A stretch of DNA of 64,000 nucleotides from Streptomyces sp. GC420 (GCF_009916105.1 NZ_JAAAXQ010000003.1:1-64000), one strand, 5' to 3'. Counted from the first letter of the stretch, positions 28,304 through 45,446 are shown. The notes: generated from the sequence alone by a model not told the origin. Translations and numbers: made by a program.

Positions 28304-28307
<4 letters not shown>
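21906..28307 (-). CDS. Type I PKS module 2: KS-AT(malonyl)-DH-ER-KR-ACP
   Basis: The 2133-aa protein is a complete reducing module. It has KS with DTACSSS, AT with [12 protein letters not shown] and the malonyl-type motif HAFH, and DH with the intact [10 protein letters not shown] (HxxxGxxxxP) and HPALMDS. ER has LNFRDV and the NADPH site [14 protein letters not shown] has TGGTGGVGS and catalytic-region QANYAAAN with a B-type-like LAD, and ACP has [10 protein letters not shown]. It should add one fully saturated C2 unit. The ATG at 28307 overlaps the upstream stop by four bases (ATGA). An in-frame open region upstream to 29093 has no PKS similarity and is inside the previous gene. It is the second chain-extension step by gene order. 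Confidence 0.93.
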
Positions 28308-33766
<5,459 letters not shown>

Positions 33767-33788
33767 CAGGGCCTCCCCCACGAGTTGC

Positions 33789-36811
<3,023 letters not shown>

Positions 36812-36815
<4 letters not shown>

Positions 36816-37549
36816 CGCCAAGAGGTCAACAACCTCCGCAATTCGTCGGGCGCCTTCGCGAAGTCGTGGTGCCCGCCCTCGACGACCCGGATGTCGACCG
36901 ACTCCGCGTACCGATGCCATCCCTGCAGGTGGTCGAGGCTCACGTCGGGGTCGTCCCGCCAGTGCAGTACGACGATGGGGCAGCCCACCGCGACCGGCTC
37001 CGCCCGGCGGTACCGACGCGCGGCGGCGTGATCGCGGAGCAGAACGGCCATGCCCATGTCGATCAGGTCCGGCCGCGGCTCGATGCCCCGGCCGCGGACG
37101 AACGCCTCGACCTCGGCGCGCAGTTCGGGCTCGGTCAAGGTGAGCATCCGGTCGCGTGCGGCATCGTGCGGCGCCGGCTGGCCCGACACGAAGAGACGGT
37201 CCGGACCGGGCAGACCCAGTTCGGCGAGCCGGAGCACGGTCTCGTAGGCGGGCAGCGCGCCCGCGCAGTGCCCGAAGAACGCGAACGGCCTGTCGAGCAG
37301 CGGTGCGAGCGGTTCGACCAGGTCGGCTGCGAGGTTCTCGTAGGTGTCGTAGTGGGGTTCGCCCAGCCGGTTCTCGCGGCCGGGGAACTGGAGGGGGCAG
37401 ACCTCGATGTCGTCGAGGGCGGCCGGCCAGGCGCTGAAGGCCGATGCCCCGGTGCCGGAGTAGGGGAAGCAGAAGACGCGGGCGGAGTGGTCCGTGGACT
37501 GCGGCCGGACGAACCACGGGGACGTGGCGGCGGCGTAGCCGGATGTCAT
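36812..37549 (-). CDS. Thioesterase II-like alpha/beta hydrolase with Cys nucleophile; candidate aminoacyl shuttle
   Basis: The 245-aa protein is clearly of the type II thioesterase family (RVFCFPYSGTGASAF, LQFPGRENRL, C-terminal VEGGHHDF with the catalytic His). The nucleophile elbow, however, reads GHCAGA instead of GHSxGA (TGC codon near 37272). Cys in this position is known from aminoacyl transferases such as SyrC and CmaE, which move amino acids between carrier proteins. The gene is ATGA-coupled on both sides, behind a free-standing carrier protein and a P450 and ahead of the PKS loading module. I infer that it could transfer a hydroxylated aminoacyl group from that carrier to the NRPS module with the dead A domain. 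A conventional editing role remains possible. Confidence 0.8.
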
Positions 37550-38796
37550 GGTGTCTGTCGTTTCTGGGCGACGATGGGGAGGTGGGTCATTCCGGCGATG
37601 AAGAACGACCGCAAGTGCTGTGGCTCGCCGTCGAGTTCGATCGACGCGAACCGCTGGAGCAGTTCCTCGAAGAAGACGCGCAGGGTCAGCCGGGCCAGCG
37701 GTCCGCCGATGCAGAAGTGCGGTCCGAACCCGAACGCGACGTGGCGCTTCGCGGCGCTCCGCGTGATGTCGAAGGTGTGCGGATCGGGGAACTGGGAGTC
37801 GTCCCGGTTGGCGGACCCGATCCACGCGACGACGGCGCCCAGGGCCGGAACGGTGCCCCCGCCGATCTCGGTGTCGTGCACCGCGTACCGCATGAAGTTG
37901 CACGCGGCCGAGGTCCAGCGCAGCCCCTCCTCGACGAGGTTGGGGACCAGCGAGGGGTCGGCCTGCGCCTTCTGGAACTGCTCGGGCCGCTCGATAAGCG
38001 CGTGCACCGTGCCCGAGACGGTGTGCGGGGTCGTTACGTTGGCGCCCAGCAGAATGCTGTAGCCGTCGAGGGCGATCTCCTCGTCGGTCAGCGGCGCGTC
38101 TCCCGCGCGGACGTTCATCAGGTGGTCGAGCAGGCTGCCGTCCTCGCCGCCGGCCGACCGCCGCCGGCCGACCCACTCGGTGACGTAGGTGACGAGTTCG
38201 TGGTGGGAGATGGCCAGCGTCGCGGCTTCGCTGCCGTGCTGGAAGTGTGGGTCGGAGGGGGCCGTCACCATCGCGGTCAGCTGCACGAGTTCGTCCCAGT
38301 CGCGCTCTGGGATCCCCAGGATCGGGCCCGTGACGATCGCCGGGAGGAGCAGCGCCCGCTCGGCCAGGTCGAAGCTGCCGCCGTCCAGCGCCGGTTCGAG
38401 GAAGCGCACGACCGCCTGCCGGATCCGGTCCTCCCAGGGCGCCACCGCCCGCGCGGTGAGCCTGGAGCCGATCGCTCTGCGGACCTGGGTGTGCCGCGGC
38501 GGATCGGTGGACGTCATCAGCTTGCCCGCCGCGACGTCGTCCACGCCGAGGTGGGTCACCACAGTGCCGCGTTCCGAGGTGAACTCGCGATGGTCGCCGA
38601 GCACGCGGCAGACGTCGTCGTAGCGCGTCACCGACCAGAACTCCCGTCCATCCGGCAGGACTTGGTGGTGCAGGGGCGCCGTCGCCCTCATCACGTCCCA
38701 GATGGCGTGCGGATCGCCCGCGGTGTAGAGATCGAGGTCGAACAGGTCGACCCGACCGAGATCGATGTCGTTCCCGGTACCCGGCGCCAATCTCAC
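37546..38796 (-). CDS. Cytochrome P450, probable hydroxylase of a carrier-bound amino acid
   Basis: The 416-aa soluble actinomycete P450 has EEGLRW (ExxR) and the haem-binding FGFGPHFCIGG with the Cys ligand near residue 359. The I-helix reads LLGANVTTPH, where the usual acidic residue before TT is Val. The start is GTG at 38796, overlapping the carrier stop (GTGA), and the end overlaps the Cys-thioesterase start. Tight coupling to a free carrier protein suggests that the substrate is an aminoacyl-PCP, as for P450s that make beta-hydroxy amino acids. In azinothricin-type peptides 3-hydroxyleucine closes the lactone, which would fit. Hydroxylation of the polyketide at C2 is the alternative. 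Confidence 0.88.
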   Translation of the reverse strand: MRLAPGTGNDIDLGRVDLFDLDLYTAGDPHAIWDVMRATAPLHHQVLPDGREFWSVTRYDDVCRVLGDHREFTSERGTVVTHLGVDDVAAGKLMTSTDPPRHTQVRRAIGSRLTARAVAPWEDRIRQAVVRFLEPALDGGSFDLAERALLLPAIVTGPILGIPERDWDELVQLTAMVTAPSDPHFQHGSEAATLAISHHELVTYVTEWVGRRRSAGGEDGSLLDHLMNVRAGDAPLTDEEIALDGYSILLGANVTTPHTVSGTVHALIERPEQFQKAQADPSLVPNLVEEGLRWTSAACNFMRYAVHDTEIGGGTVPALGAVVAWIGSANRDDSQFPDPHTFDITRSAAKRHVAFGFGPHFCIGGPLARLTLRVFFEELLQRFASIELDGEPQHLRSFFIAGMTHLPIVAQKRQTP

Positions 38797-39104
38797 GTCC
38801 GTGCCCTCCCCTGCGCGATCAGCTCGGCGACCCGGGCCGGGGTCTGCGCCACATAGAAGTCGCGCACGGACAATTCGACGTTGTAGTCCCGGGACACCCG
38901 ATCGATGATCTTGATTCCGATCAGGGAATTGCCGCCGAGTGCGAAGAAGTCGTCATCCGCGCCGACCTCGCGACCATCGAGGTACTCCCCCCACAGCGCC
39001 GAGATCTCATGCACGAGTGACACCGGCGCGCCGGAAGGCTCGGCCGGTGGTTCTGACGCCTCATCCTGTCCGTCCTGCTGGTGGACCCGTGGCCCCAATT
39101 CCAT
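38793..39104 (-). CDS. Free-standing peptidyl carrier protein
   Basis: A 103-aa carrier domain with a variable N-terminal tail of about 25 residues, the DDDFF helix start and the phosphopantetheine motif ALGGNSLIGIKI. The ATG at 39104 begins MELGPRVHQQ and has an AAGG-containing site upstream; a longer frame to 39227 is not supported. It is the first gene of the leftward operon that contains the P450, the Cys-thioesterase and the PKS genes. No A domain adjoins it, so it must be loaded in trans, perhaps by the adenylation enzyme at 11346-12965. Confidence 0.88.
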   Translation of the reverse strand: MELGPRVHQQDGQDEASEPPAEPSGAPVSLVHEISALWGEYLDGREVGADDDFFALGGNSLIGIKIIDRVSRDYNVELSVRDFYVAQTPARVAELIAQGRART

Positions 39105-39260
39105 TACCAGCCTTTCCTTCTCCGCCGGACGAGTGGCTCGTGCCCCGATGTCATGGATCACGTACTGGACATGTGGATCCGGGACCATCGCGACGCCAAG
39201 GTAAATAGCCGAGGAAACCCCGCGCAAGAGATGACCGGGCGGGACACCCGGGCATCCGGC

Positions 39261-39278
39261 TGTCCCGCCGACGGGACA
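39261..39278. promoter_or_regulatory. Cluster palindrome, copy E, in a divergent promoter region
   Basis: TGTCCCGCCGACGGGACA, an exact consensus copy in the 303-base region between the leftward carrier/P450/PKS operon and the rightward oxygenase gene. It is 156 bases from the first start and 129 from the second, so it could serve both. Possible -10 elements are TAGCCT to the right and an AT-rich TATTTA to the left. Confidence 0.7.
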
Positions 39279-39407
39279 GTAGACGGCAGACCGGGCTCTC
39301 TGGCCATTAACCGCACCGTGCGGCTAGCCTGCGAATTATCGTGACGACCGGCGCGTCTTACGGTGACGGCCGACGCGTCAAAAAATCATGCAGTGAAGGG
39401 GATTTCG

Positions 39408-40244
39408 TTGCTTAAGTCGCAACGGCTTGCGGTGCTGCCCATCGACTCATACGATCTGGATGCCGAGTTGTCCGTCGTGGACCGCCACGAGTACGGCGGC
39501 GAGTACGACGCCCTCACCTTCGGGGCGTGGTCGTGCCATGTTCTGGCCAACGGCAGCGGTGCAGAGTCCGACATCGCCTTCCGCCCCCACAGTGGCCGTC
39601 TGGCCCTCACCGAACTGGGCAAGCAGTTGCCGGGCATCATGTCCCTGGTGACCGAGCATTTCTCCCTGGACCGGTTGCAGTGGGTGCGTATCTTCAGCCT
39701 CCGCGACGGAATCATGGCCCCGCATGTGGACTTTCTCGAATTCGCCGAACCCGGCACCAGGTTGCAGGTTCCGTTGCGCACCAGCGAGGAATCCCTCCAT
39801 TCCGAGAATGACATCGTCTATCACCTCCGTCGCGGTGAGGTGTGGAAGATACACACGACCGAGCCGCATTCCGCGCGCAGCACCGCCAGGACCGCCCGGC
39901 TCTCCCTCTGTCTCGACTTCTCGGACGCCGAGGAGCCCGTGGCGATCCGCAACGACGTTCCCGCGACCGAGCCGATCCGCATCATCGAACGCCCTGCGGC
40001 GACAGAAGCGGAACTCGAAGAACTCGTGGGCTCCGGCCGGACGATGACCCCGGAAACCATACGGGCGGACTTCCGTCGATTCGCCGCACTCCACTACGAG
40101 CGGCACGCGCATGCCGCAGCGGTCTTCGACTGGTACGAAGAGGCCGCGCGGCGTTCCGGGGACGCCGGCATCGTCGCGAAGGCTCAGGCCTTCCGCCGGT
40201 ACTGCATCGAGAAGCGGGCCGACGGGGAGACGTTCGACTGGTGA
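39408..40244 (+). CDS. Fe(II)/2-oxoglutarate oxygenase, proline 3-hydroxylase-like
   Basis: The 278-aa protein resembles L-proline cis-3-hydroxylase and related aspartyl/asparaginyl hydroxylase-fold enzymes. It has the metal motif HVDF (HxD) near residue 106, SLHSENDIVYHLRRGEVW, the distal metal His in PHSARS, the 2-oxoglutarate-binding RLSLCLDF, and the C-terminal helical domain (HYERHAHAAAVFDWYEEAAR ... AKAQAFR). Such enzymes hydroxylate free proline or related amino acids; homologues occur in azinothricin-family clusters. I choose the TTG at 39408 because GAAGGGGA lies five bases upstream and homologues start there; GTG codons at 39363 and 39393 are alternatives. A cluster palindrome lies upstream. 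Confidence 0.82.
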   Translation: MLKSQRLAVLPIDSYDLDAELSVVDRHEYGGEYDALTFGAWSCHVLANGSGAESDIAFRPHSGRLALTELGKQLPGIMSLVTEHFSLDRLQWVRIFSLRDGIMAPHVDFLEFAEPGTRLQVPLRTSEESLHSENDIVYHLRRGEVWKIHTTEPHSARSTARTARLSLCLDFSDAEEPVAIRNDVPATEPIRIIERPAATEAELEELVGSGRTMTPETIRADFRRFAALHYERHAHAAAVFDWYEEAARRSGDAGIVAKAQAFRRYCIEKRADGETFDW

Positions 40245-40498
40245 GGGGCCGCGGGCCGGGGCGCGATCCCGCGTGCCGGCCCGCCTGCCGCGTCGGGCGG
40301 GTGTCTGCTTCCTCGCTTCCGGCGCCGAGTCGAATCCTTCGACCGCTGTTGTGATCATGTCGGTCCGAGGCCGGTTGCAGTGGCGACGGTGTTGATGTCG
40401 AGGCACGTCGGGCCCCGCCCCCTCGCATCCTCTGCCGGATTCCCGGCATGCGCATCGAGAGCCTGGACCTCGCCGCGCACCACGCGGTTGCACACGCA

Positions 40499-40703
40499 TG
40501 GCGCCGGATGGCGCCGCTTGGCGTCACGCAATGGCACACAGCGCCAGCCGGCGCCACCGAAAGCGAGTGGGCGGGCGCGGCGCCACGATGGCGCACATTT
40601 CCTTCCTCACGTTTCCCCACGTCAGAGGCGCCTCCCTCGCGGCCGCCCGACACAAGGTGCCATTCAGGCTTGCGTAGGCGCCAGGGTGATGCCATTCTGG
40701 CGT
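40499..40703. repeat. Dense array of TGGCGCC-type half-sites before the RHH regulator gene
   Basis: More than ten copies of TGGCGCC, TGGCGTC or their complements lie within about 200 bases, up to the last bases before the ATG at 40705. The first three begin at 40499, 40509 and 40519, exactly one helical turn apart, and a relative (TGGCACA) begins at 40532. The downstream gene encodes a protein with a ribbon-helix-helix end, a class that binds arrays of short direct or inverted repeats. The array therefore looks like an autoregulatory operator. The remainder of 40245-40498 shows no gene. Confidence 0.6.
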
Positions 40704-40704
40704 C

Positions 40705-41223
40705 ATGGACCTCACCCCCTACGTCGACACGCTCCGCCGCGAACTCGCGGTGGCCGCGGAAGCCGGCGGCGACGAAGCTCGCGAACTGGCCGAGAGACTC
40801 ACCGCTCCCCTGGAGTCGGCGACCCGGCTGGCCATGCTCAATGTGCTCTCCGCCGCGATGGACGAGGTCACCCGCGAGCTCGCCCCCGGCTCGGTCGACG
40901 TACGGCTGCGCGGGATCGACCCCGACTTCGTGGTGACACCGCCCCCCACCGACAGCGGCCCCATCCAACCCGCCGAGCGCCTCGAACCGCTCAAGGCACC
41001 GGCTCCGGCCGACGGCGACGAGGGGAGCATCGCCCGCGTCAATCTGCGACTGCCGGCCCATCTCAAGGCACGCGCCGAGGAGGCCGCGAGCCACGAGGGC
41101 CTGTCGGTCAACGCATGGCTGGTGCGGGCCGTGTCGGCCGCGGTCGACGGCGGCGGCGCACGGCAACGTCCGACGCAACGGACCCGCAACCTCGGACAGA
41201 GCTTCACGGGCTGGGTGCGCTAG
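40705..41223 (+). CDS. Ribbon-helix-helix (HicB/Arc-type) DNA-binding protein
   Basis: The 172-aa protein has a helical N-terminal part (about 1-70), a Pro-rich linker (about 75-105) and a C-terminal block RVNLRLPAHLKARAEEAASH, then EGLSVNAWLVRAVSAAV. This block has the strand-helix-helix pattern of HicB/Arc-like DNA-binding domains. Such proteins act as dimeric repressors. It begins a four-gene rightward operon (regulator, DUF4097 protein, ABC ATPase, permease) with short gaps and is preceded by a repeat array that it may bind. A HicA-type toxin is not visible next to it. The set could control an exporter gene pair inside the cluster. Confidence 0.75.
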   Translation: MDLTPYVDTLRRELAVAAEAGGDEARELAERLTAPLESATRLAMLNVLSAAMDEVTRELAPGSVDVRLRGIDPDFVVTPPPTDSGPIQPAERLEPLKAPAPADGDEGSIARVNLRLPAHLKARAEEAASHEGLSVNAWLVRAVSAAVDGGGARQRPTQRTRNLGQSFTGWVR

Positions 41224-41314
41224 CCGCGCCCGCGCCCCCAAGACAAGAAGTACAGCGCCCACACCACGTCCCACCGGCTGGGACGGCCCAAGGACTCATG
41301 AGGACGGGACAACC

Positions 41315-42157
41315 ATGCCTGCTTTCGACACTCTCAAACCGATTTCGGTCACTGCCTATGTGTACGCCGGTTCCATCCGGTTCACCGCGGGCGACCGCCT
41401 CGACACCGTCGTCGAGGTGCGGCCCCGCGACCCGAAGAAGGATCTCGACGTGCGGACGGCCGACCAGACCGAGGTCACCTACACCAGCGGCATCCTGACC
41501 GTCAGCACGCCCAAGGCCAATCTGTTCGGGCGCGGCGGCACCGTCGACGTGACGGTCGAACTGCCCACGGGCTCGGACATCGACTTGGACGGCGCCGGGG
41601 CCCATGTGATCGGCGAGGGCCGACTCGGCGAGGTCCGAGTGAAGACCTCGGCCGGCGACGTCCGCCTGGACACCACCGGCACGCTGCAGCTGAAGGCGCC
41701 GCACGGCTCAAGCACCGTCGACCGGGTCGAAGGCATGGCCGAGATCACCAGCAGCACCGGCAACGTGCGCGTCGGCCTGGTCGACGGCCCCGCCGTCCTG
41801 AAGAACTCGCACGGCACCACGACCGTCGGCGCCGTGACCGGCGAACTGCGGCTGAACGGCGCCAACGGCGCCATCGACATCGCGCGCGCCGAGTCCTCGG
41901 TCACCGGCACCACCACCAACGGCGTCGTTCGCCTCGGCGAAGTCACCCGTGGCGAAGTCCAGTTGGAGACCTCCAACGGCTCAGTCGAGATCGGCATCCG
42001 CGAGGGTACCGCCGCCTGGCTCGATGTCAACACCAACCACGGGCAGGTGCGCAACACGCTCGCCACGGCCGAGGCCCCGGCGCCGACCGAGGACTCCGTC
42101 AAGGTCCGCGTACGAACAAACTGGGGCAACATCGACATCTTCCGCGCGAAAGCCTGA
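41315..42157 (+). CDS. DUF4097-family beta-helical protein
   Basis: A 280-aa protein of repeated short beta-strands of the type GELRLNGANGAIDI, GEVQLETSNGSVEI and GNVRVGLVDG, typical of the DUF4097 'putative adhesin' family with a right-handed beta-helix. There is no signal peptide or membrane segment, so it is probably cytoplasmic. The ATG at 41315 follows GAGGACGGGA. It stands between the ribbon-helix-helix regulator and the ABC transporter genes. This arrangement is common in Streptomyces, and its biochemical role is unknown to me. Confidence 0.85.
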   Translation: MPAFDTLKPISVTAYVYAGSIRFTAGDRLDTVVEVRPRDPKKDLDVRTADQTEVTYTSGILTVSTPKANLFGRGGTVDVTVELPTGSDIDLDGAGAHVIGEGRLGEVRVKTSAGDVRLDTTGTLQLKAPHGSSTVDRVEGMAEITSSTGNVRVGLVDGPAVLKNSHGTTTVGAVTGELRLNGANGAIDIARAESSVTGTTTNGVVRLGEVTRGEVQLETSNGSVEIGIREGTAAWLDVNTNHGQVRNTLATAEAPAPTEDSVKVRVRTNWGNIDIFRAKA

Positions 42158-42229
42158 GCACCCTCGTCCCCACATCAGCCTCGTCTCCTCCGATCCCCCA
42201 TCACTCCAGCCTTCACAAGGGAGGACTCC

Positions 42230-43231
42230 ATGTCCCCTTCTGTCATGCCCACATCCAGGCAGGGTGACGGTCACCCGTCACCGACCGCCGTCTCCGCCGT
42301 CGGCCTGCGCAAGTCCTTCGGCGACAAGCTCGTGCTCGACGGCATCGACCTGCGGATCCCGGTCGGGTCCGTGTTCGCCCTGCTCGGCCCGAACGGCGCC
42401 GGCAAGACCACCGCCGTCAAGATCCTCTCCACGCTCATCTCCCCCGACGCCGGCGATCTGCGCGTCGGCGGTCACGACCTGGCCACCGACCCGCAGGCGG
42501 TGCGGGCCGCGATCGGCGTCACCGGGCAGTTCTCCGCCGTCGACAATCTGATCACCGGCGAGGAGAACATGCTCCTCATGGCGGACCTGCACCACCTCTC
42601 CCGCAGCGAGGGCCGCCGCACCGCCGCCGAACTCCTTGAGCGCTTCGACCTGGTGGATGCCGCGAAGAAGCCCGCCTCCACCTACTCCGGCGGCATGAAG
42701 CGCCGCCTCGACCTTGCCATGACCCTGGTCGGCAGCCCGCGGATCATCTTCCTCGACGAGCCGACCACCGGCCTCGACCCCCGCTCCCGCCACAGCATGT
42801 GGCAGATCATCCGCGGGCTGGTCTCCGACGGCGTCACCGTCTTACTCACCACCCAGTACCTGGAAGAGGCGGACGAACTCGCCGACCGCATCGCCGTCCT
42901 CCACAACAGCAAGATCGTCGCCGAAGGCACCGCCGAGGAGCTCAAGCGACTCATCCCCGGCGGCCACGTCCGGCTCCGCTTCACCGACCCGGCCGCCTAC
43001 CAGTCCGCCGCCACCACACTGCGCGAGGCCGCCCGGGACGACGAGGCGCTGGCACTCCAGCTCCCCAGCGACGGCAGCCAGCGCGAACTGCGCTCCATCC
43101 TCGACTGGCTGGACTCGGCCGGCATCGAGGCCGACGAGCTCACCGTGCACACCCCCGACCTCGACGACGTGTTCTTCGCCCTCACCGACAGCACCACCGT
43201 CTCCACGCAGGCCAAGGAGGCCACACGATGA
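42230..43231 (+). CDS. ABC transporter ATPase, DrrA type
   Basis: A 333-aa ATP-binding subunit with Walker A GPNGAGKTT (near residue 55), the Q-loop in GVTGQFSAVD, the signature YSGGMKRRLDLA, Walker B IIFLDEPTTGLD and the switch His region TTQYLEEAD. The C-terminal DrrA-type extension ends in VHTPDLDDVFFALT. This group exports antibiotics such as daunorubicin and often gives self-resistance. The ATG at 42230 follows AGGGAGG. The gene has a TTA codon at 42842-42844 (L205), so translation may depend on bldA. It overlaps the permease gene by four bases. Export of the cluster product is plausible but not proven, since the operon may be older than the cluster. Confidence 0.93.
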   Translation: MSPSVMPTSRQGDGHPSPTAVSAVGLRKSFGDKLVLDGIDLRIPVGSVFALLGPNGAGKTTAVKILSTLISPDAGDLRVGGHDLATDPQAVRAAIGVTGQFSAVDNLITGEENMLLMADLHHLSRSEGRRTAAELLERFDLVDAAKKPASTYSGGMKRRLDLAMTLVGSPRIIFLDEPTTGLDPRSRHSMWQIIRGLVSDGVTVLLTTQYLEEADELADRIAVLHNSKIVAEGTAEELKRLIPGGHVRLRFTDPAAYQSAATTLREAARDDEALALQLPSDGSQRELRSILDWLDSAGIEADELTVHTPDLDDVFFALTDSTTVSTQAKEATR

Positions 43232-44046
43232 GCACCCCCCTGGCTCCGGCCCGCCCGGCCGGGCTCTCCCTCGCCGTCCGCGACTCGAACACGATGCTGC
43301 GCCGCAACCTCCTGCACGCCCGGCGCTACCCGTCCCTCACCCTGAACCTGCTGCTCACGCCGATCATGCTGCTCCTGCTCTTCGTCTACATCTTCGGAGA
43401 CGTGATGAGCGCGGGCATCGCGGGCGGCCACGCGGACCGCTCCGTGTACATCGCCTACATCGTCCCGGGCATCCTGATGATGACCATCGGCAGCACCGTG
43501 ATCGGGGCCGCGGTGTCCGTCGCCACCGACATGTCCGAGGGTGTCATCGCCCGCTTCCGCACCATGGCGATCCACCGCGGATCGGTGCTCATCGGTCACG
43601 TCGTCGGAAGCGTGCTTCAGGTGCTCGCCAGTCTGGTCCTCGTCGGTGCTGTCGCCGTGGCCATCGGCTTCCGGTCCACCGACGCCACCGTCGTCGAGTG
43701 GCTGGCGGCGTTCGGACTGCTCGCGCTGTTCTCCCTGGCACTCACCTGGATCGCGGTCGGCATGGGCATGGCCAGCCCCAACGCCGAAGCCGCCAGCAAC
43801 ATGGCGATGCCGCTGATCCTCCTCCCGCTCATCTCCAGCGCCTTCATCCCCGCCGACACGATGCCGGGCTGGTTCCAGCCGATCGCCAAGTACCAGCCGT
43901 TCACGCCCGCCAACGAGACCCTGCGCGGCCTGTTGCTCGGCACCGAGATCGGCAACAACTGGTGGATCGCCCTCGCCTGGTGCCTGGGCCTCATCGTCCT
44001 CGGCTACCGCTGGTCGCAGGCACAGTTCAACCGCGACCCGAAGTAG
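43228..44046 (+). CDS. ABC transporter permease, DrrB type (ABC-2)
   Basis: The 272-aa membrane protein has about six predicted transmembrane segments: LNLLLTPIMLLLLFVYIFG, the region around YIVPGILMMTIGSTVIG, LQVLASLVLVGAVAVAIG, WLAAFGLLALFSLALTWIAV, MAMPLILLPLISSAFIP and WWIALAWCLGLIVLG. The EGVIARFRTM loop is typical of ABC-2 type drug-export permeases. The ATG at 43228 overlaps the ATPase stop (ATGA), so the two subunits are made together. A strong hairpin terminator follows 41 bases after the stop. Confidence 0.93.
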   Translation: MSTPLAPARPAGLSLAVRDSNTMLRRNLLHARRYPSLTLNLLLTPIMLLLLFVYIFGDVMSAGIAGGHADRSVYIAYIVPGILMMTIGSTVIGAAVSVATDMSEGVIARFRTMAIHRGSVLIGHVVGSVLQVLASLVLVGAVAVAIGFRSTDATVVEWLAAFGLLALFSLALTWIAVGMGMASPNAEAASNMAMPLILLPLISSAFIPADTMPGWFQPIAKYQPFTPANETLRGLLLGTEIGNNWWIALAWCLGLIVLGYRWSQAQFNRDPK

Positions 44047-44087
44047 GCGACATGAGCGGCGGGCAACTCCCGCGGCTCGTCCCGCCC

Positions 44088-44128
44088 GGGGCGGCGTACG
44101 CCGACACCACGTCGGCGTACGCCGCCCC
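44088..44128 (+). terminator. Hairpin terminator of the ABC transporter operon
   Basis: Perfect 18-base arms beginning GGGGCGGCGTACGCC enclose a 5-base loop. It lies just after the permease stop and just before palindrome copy F, insulating the next gene from read-through. Confidence 0.88.
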
Positions 44129-44133
44129 ATATA

Positions 44134-44151
44134 TGTCCTGTCAGCGGGACA
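44134..44151. promoter_or_regulatory. Cluster palindrome, copy F (diverged)
   Basis: TGTCCTGTCAGCGGGACA matches the consensus at 14 of 18 positions and keeps both outer TGTCC/GGACA arms. It lies 313 bases upstream of the PhyH-type oxygenase gene, right after a terminator, in an otherwise gene-free region (44129-44464). Confidence 0.5.
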
Positions 44152-44464
44152 GTCGCCTTTCGCCGCATTGCCGACGCTCCGGTCGGCATCTGTCACCCTA
44201 TTGCCATTGTTACTTCACCGAGAAGCATCATTTCCAGTGGAGACCTACGGTGATTTCGATCGGATATGCCAGGGGCGGGCCCACGATTGACACCCTCCTG
44301 CTCCGCGGGCAGAGTATTGAACTGCTGAGGAACCGCGGAAAGGCCCGGGGGGGTGCTGCCGACAGCGGCTGGGCACAAGGGGTGAATCCCGCGTAGGCCG
44401 TGGCGGCTCCAATGAACTCATTCCGCACGGCAAGCACCTGGCAAACCCGAGAAGGAGCCGACGC

Positions 44465-45391
44465 ATGAACAAAATTGGCGATGGCATTCTGGAGAAGGCA
44501 GCGGCGGAATACGCCGAGCAGGGCTTCTCCATCATCCGCAACGTCGTGCCATCGGAACTCCTGGACGAGGCACGCGCCCACGTCGAATGGCTCACCCGTA
44601 AATATCCGGATCTGCGTCCCGAGCACTTCCACCACCCCCTGATCCGCAATGACGCCTTCTGGGCACGTCTGGTCTCGGACTCGCGTCTGGTGGACATCGC
44701 GGAGTTCTTCCTCGGCCCGGACGTGGCGTGTTTCACCGCCCACTACATCTGCAAGCCGCCGTACGACGGGCAGCCCGTGCTGTGGCACCAGGACGGCGCG
44801 TACTGGACGCTGAGTCCGATGGAGGCGCTGACGGTGTGGCTGGCCGTCGACGAGAGCACCACGGAGAACGGTTGCCTGCGGATGATCCCCGGTAGTCACG
44901 AACTGCCGCTGCACAAGCCGTCGGTCCGCACGGACGAGCCCAACATGCTGTTCTCCGCCTCCGACGAGAACCTGGTGCGGGAGTGGGCGGAGAAGCGCGG
45001 CATCGTGGAGATCGAACTCCAACCTGGCGACGTCTCGATCCACCATCCCCATCTGCTGCACTGCTCGGAGGCGAACACGTCCGCCAAGCGGCGGTGTGGT
45101 CTCGACATCGGCTACATCTCGACGACCACGCGGATCCACAGTGAAGGGATCTACCTCGACCCGCTGCTCGTCCGCGGAACCGACACGGGCGGCCTCAACA
45201 GCTATCGCCCGTTCCCCGCTTACCAGGACGGCGAGACGATTCCCTTCGCCGGGCGGGACGCGTGGAGTGACAGGGTGGCCACGCTCAACGAGGCGCTGCC
45301 GGCGCGCTCACGGGACCTCCCCGACAAGAGCCCGATCGAGTCGACCCGGCACATGATCGAGCGTCTGCGCGCGGGCACCGTGAAGCGCTGA
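44465..45391 (+). CDS. Phytanoyl-CoA dioxygenase (PhyH)-family Fe(II)/2-oxoglutarate oxygenase
   Basis: The 308-aa protein has the metal motif HxD in LWHQDGAYW (near residue 111), LRMIPGSHELPLH, the distal metal His in HPHLLHCSEANTS and a 2-oxoglutarate-binding Arg in RRCGLDIGY. PhyH enzymes in NRPS/PKS clusters hydroxylate amino acids, carrier-bound aminoacyl groups or polyketide carbons. The ATG at 44465 follows AAGGAG. It is a single-gene unit flanked by a diverged palindrome upstream and a strong terminator downstream. With two P450s and the proline-hydroxylase-like gene it makes four oxygenases for post-assembly or precursor hydroxylation. Its substrate cannot be read from the sequence. 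Confidence 0.88.
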   Translation: MNKIGDGILEKAAAEYAEQGFSIIRNVVPSELLDEARAHVEWLTRKYPDLRPEHFHHPLIRNDAFWARLVSDSRLVDIAEFFLGPDVACFTAHYICKPPYDGQPVLWHQDGAYWTLSPMEALTVWLAVDESTTENGCLRMIPGSHELPLHKPSVRTDEPNMLFSASDENLVREWAEKRGIVEIELQPGDVSIHHPHLLHCSEANTSAKRRCGLDIGYISTTTRIHSEGIYLDPLLVRGTDTGGLNSYRPFPAYQDGETIPFAGRDAWSDRVATLNEALPARSRDLPDKSPIESTRHMIERLRAGTVKR

Positions 45392-45403
45392 CCGACACCT
45401 CGC

Positions 45404-45446
45404 GTACGGGCGCCCCCGAACGCATCGCGTTCGGGGGCGCCCGTAC
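45404..45446. terminator. Bidirectional hairpin terminator
   Basis: Perfect 20-base arms (GTACGGGCGCCCCCGAACGC and its complement) are separated by ATC, between the convergent stops of the PhyH-type gene and the second P450. It ends the long leftward NRPS operon. Confidence 0.93.
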
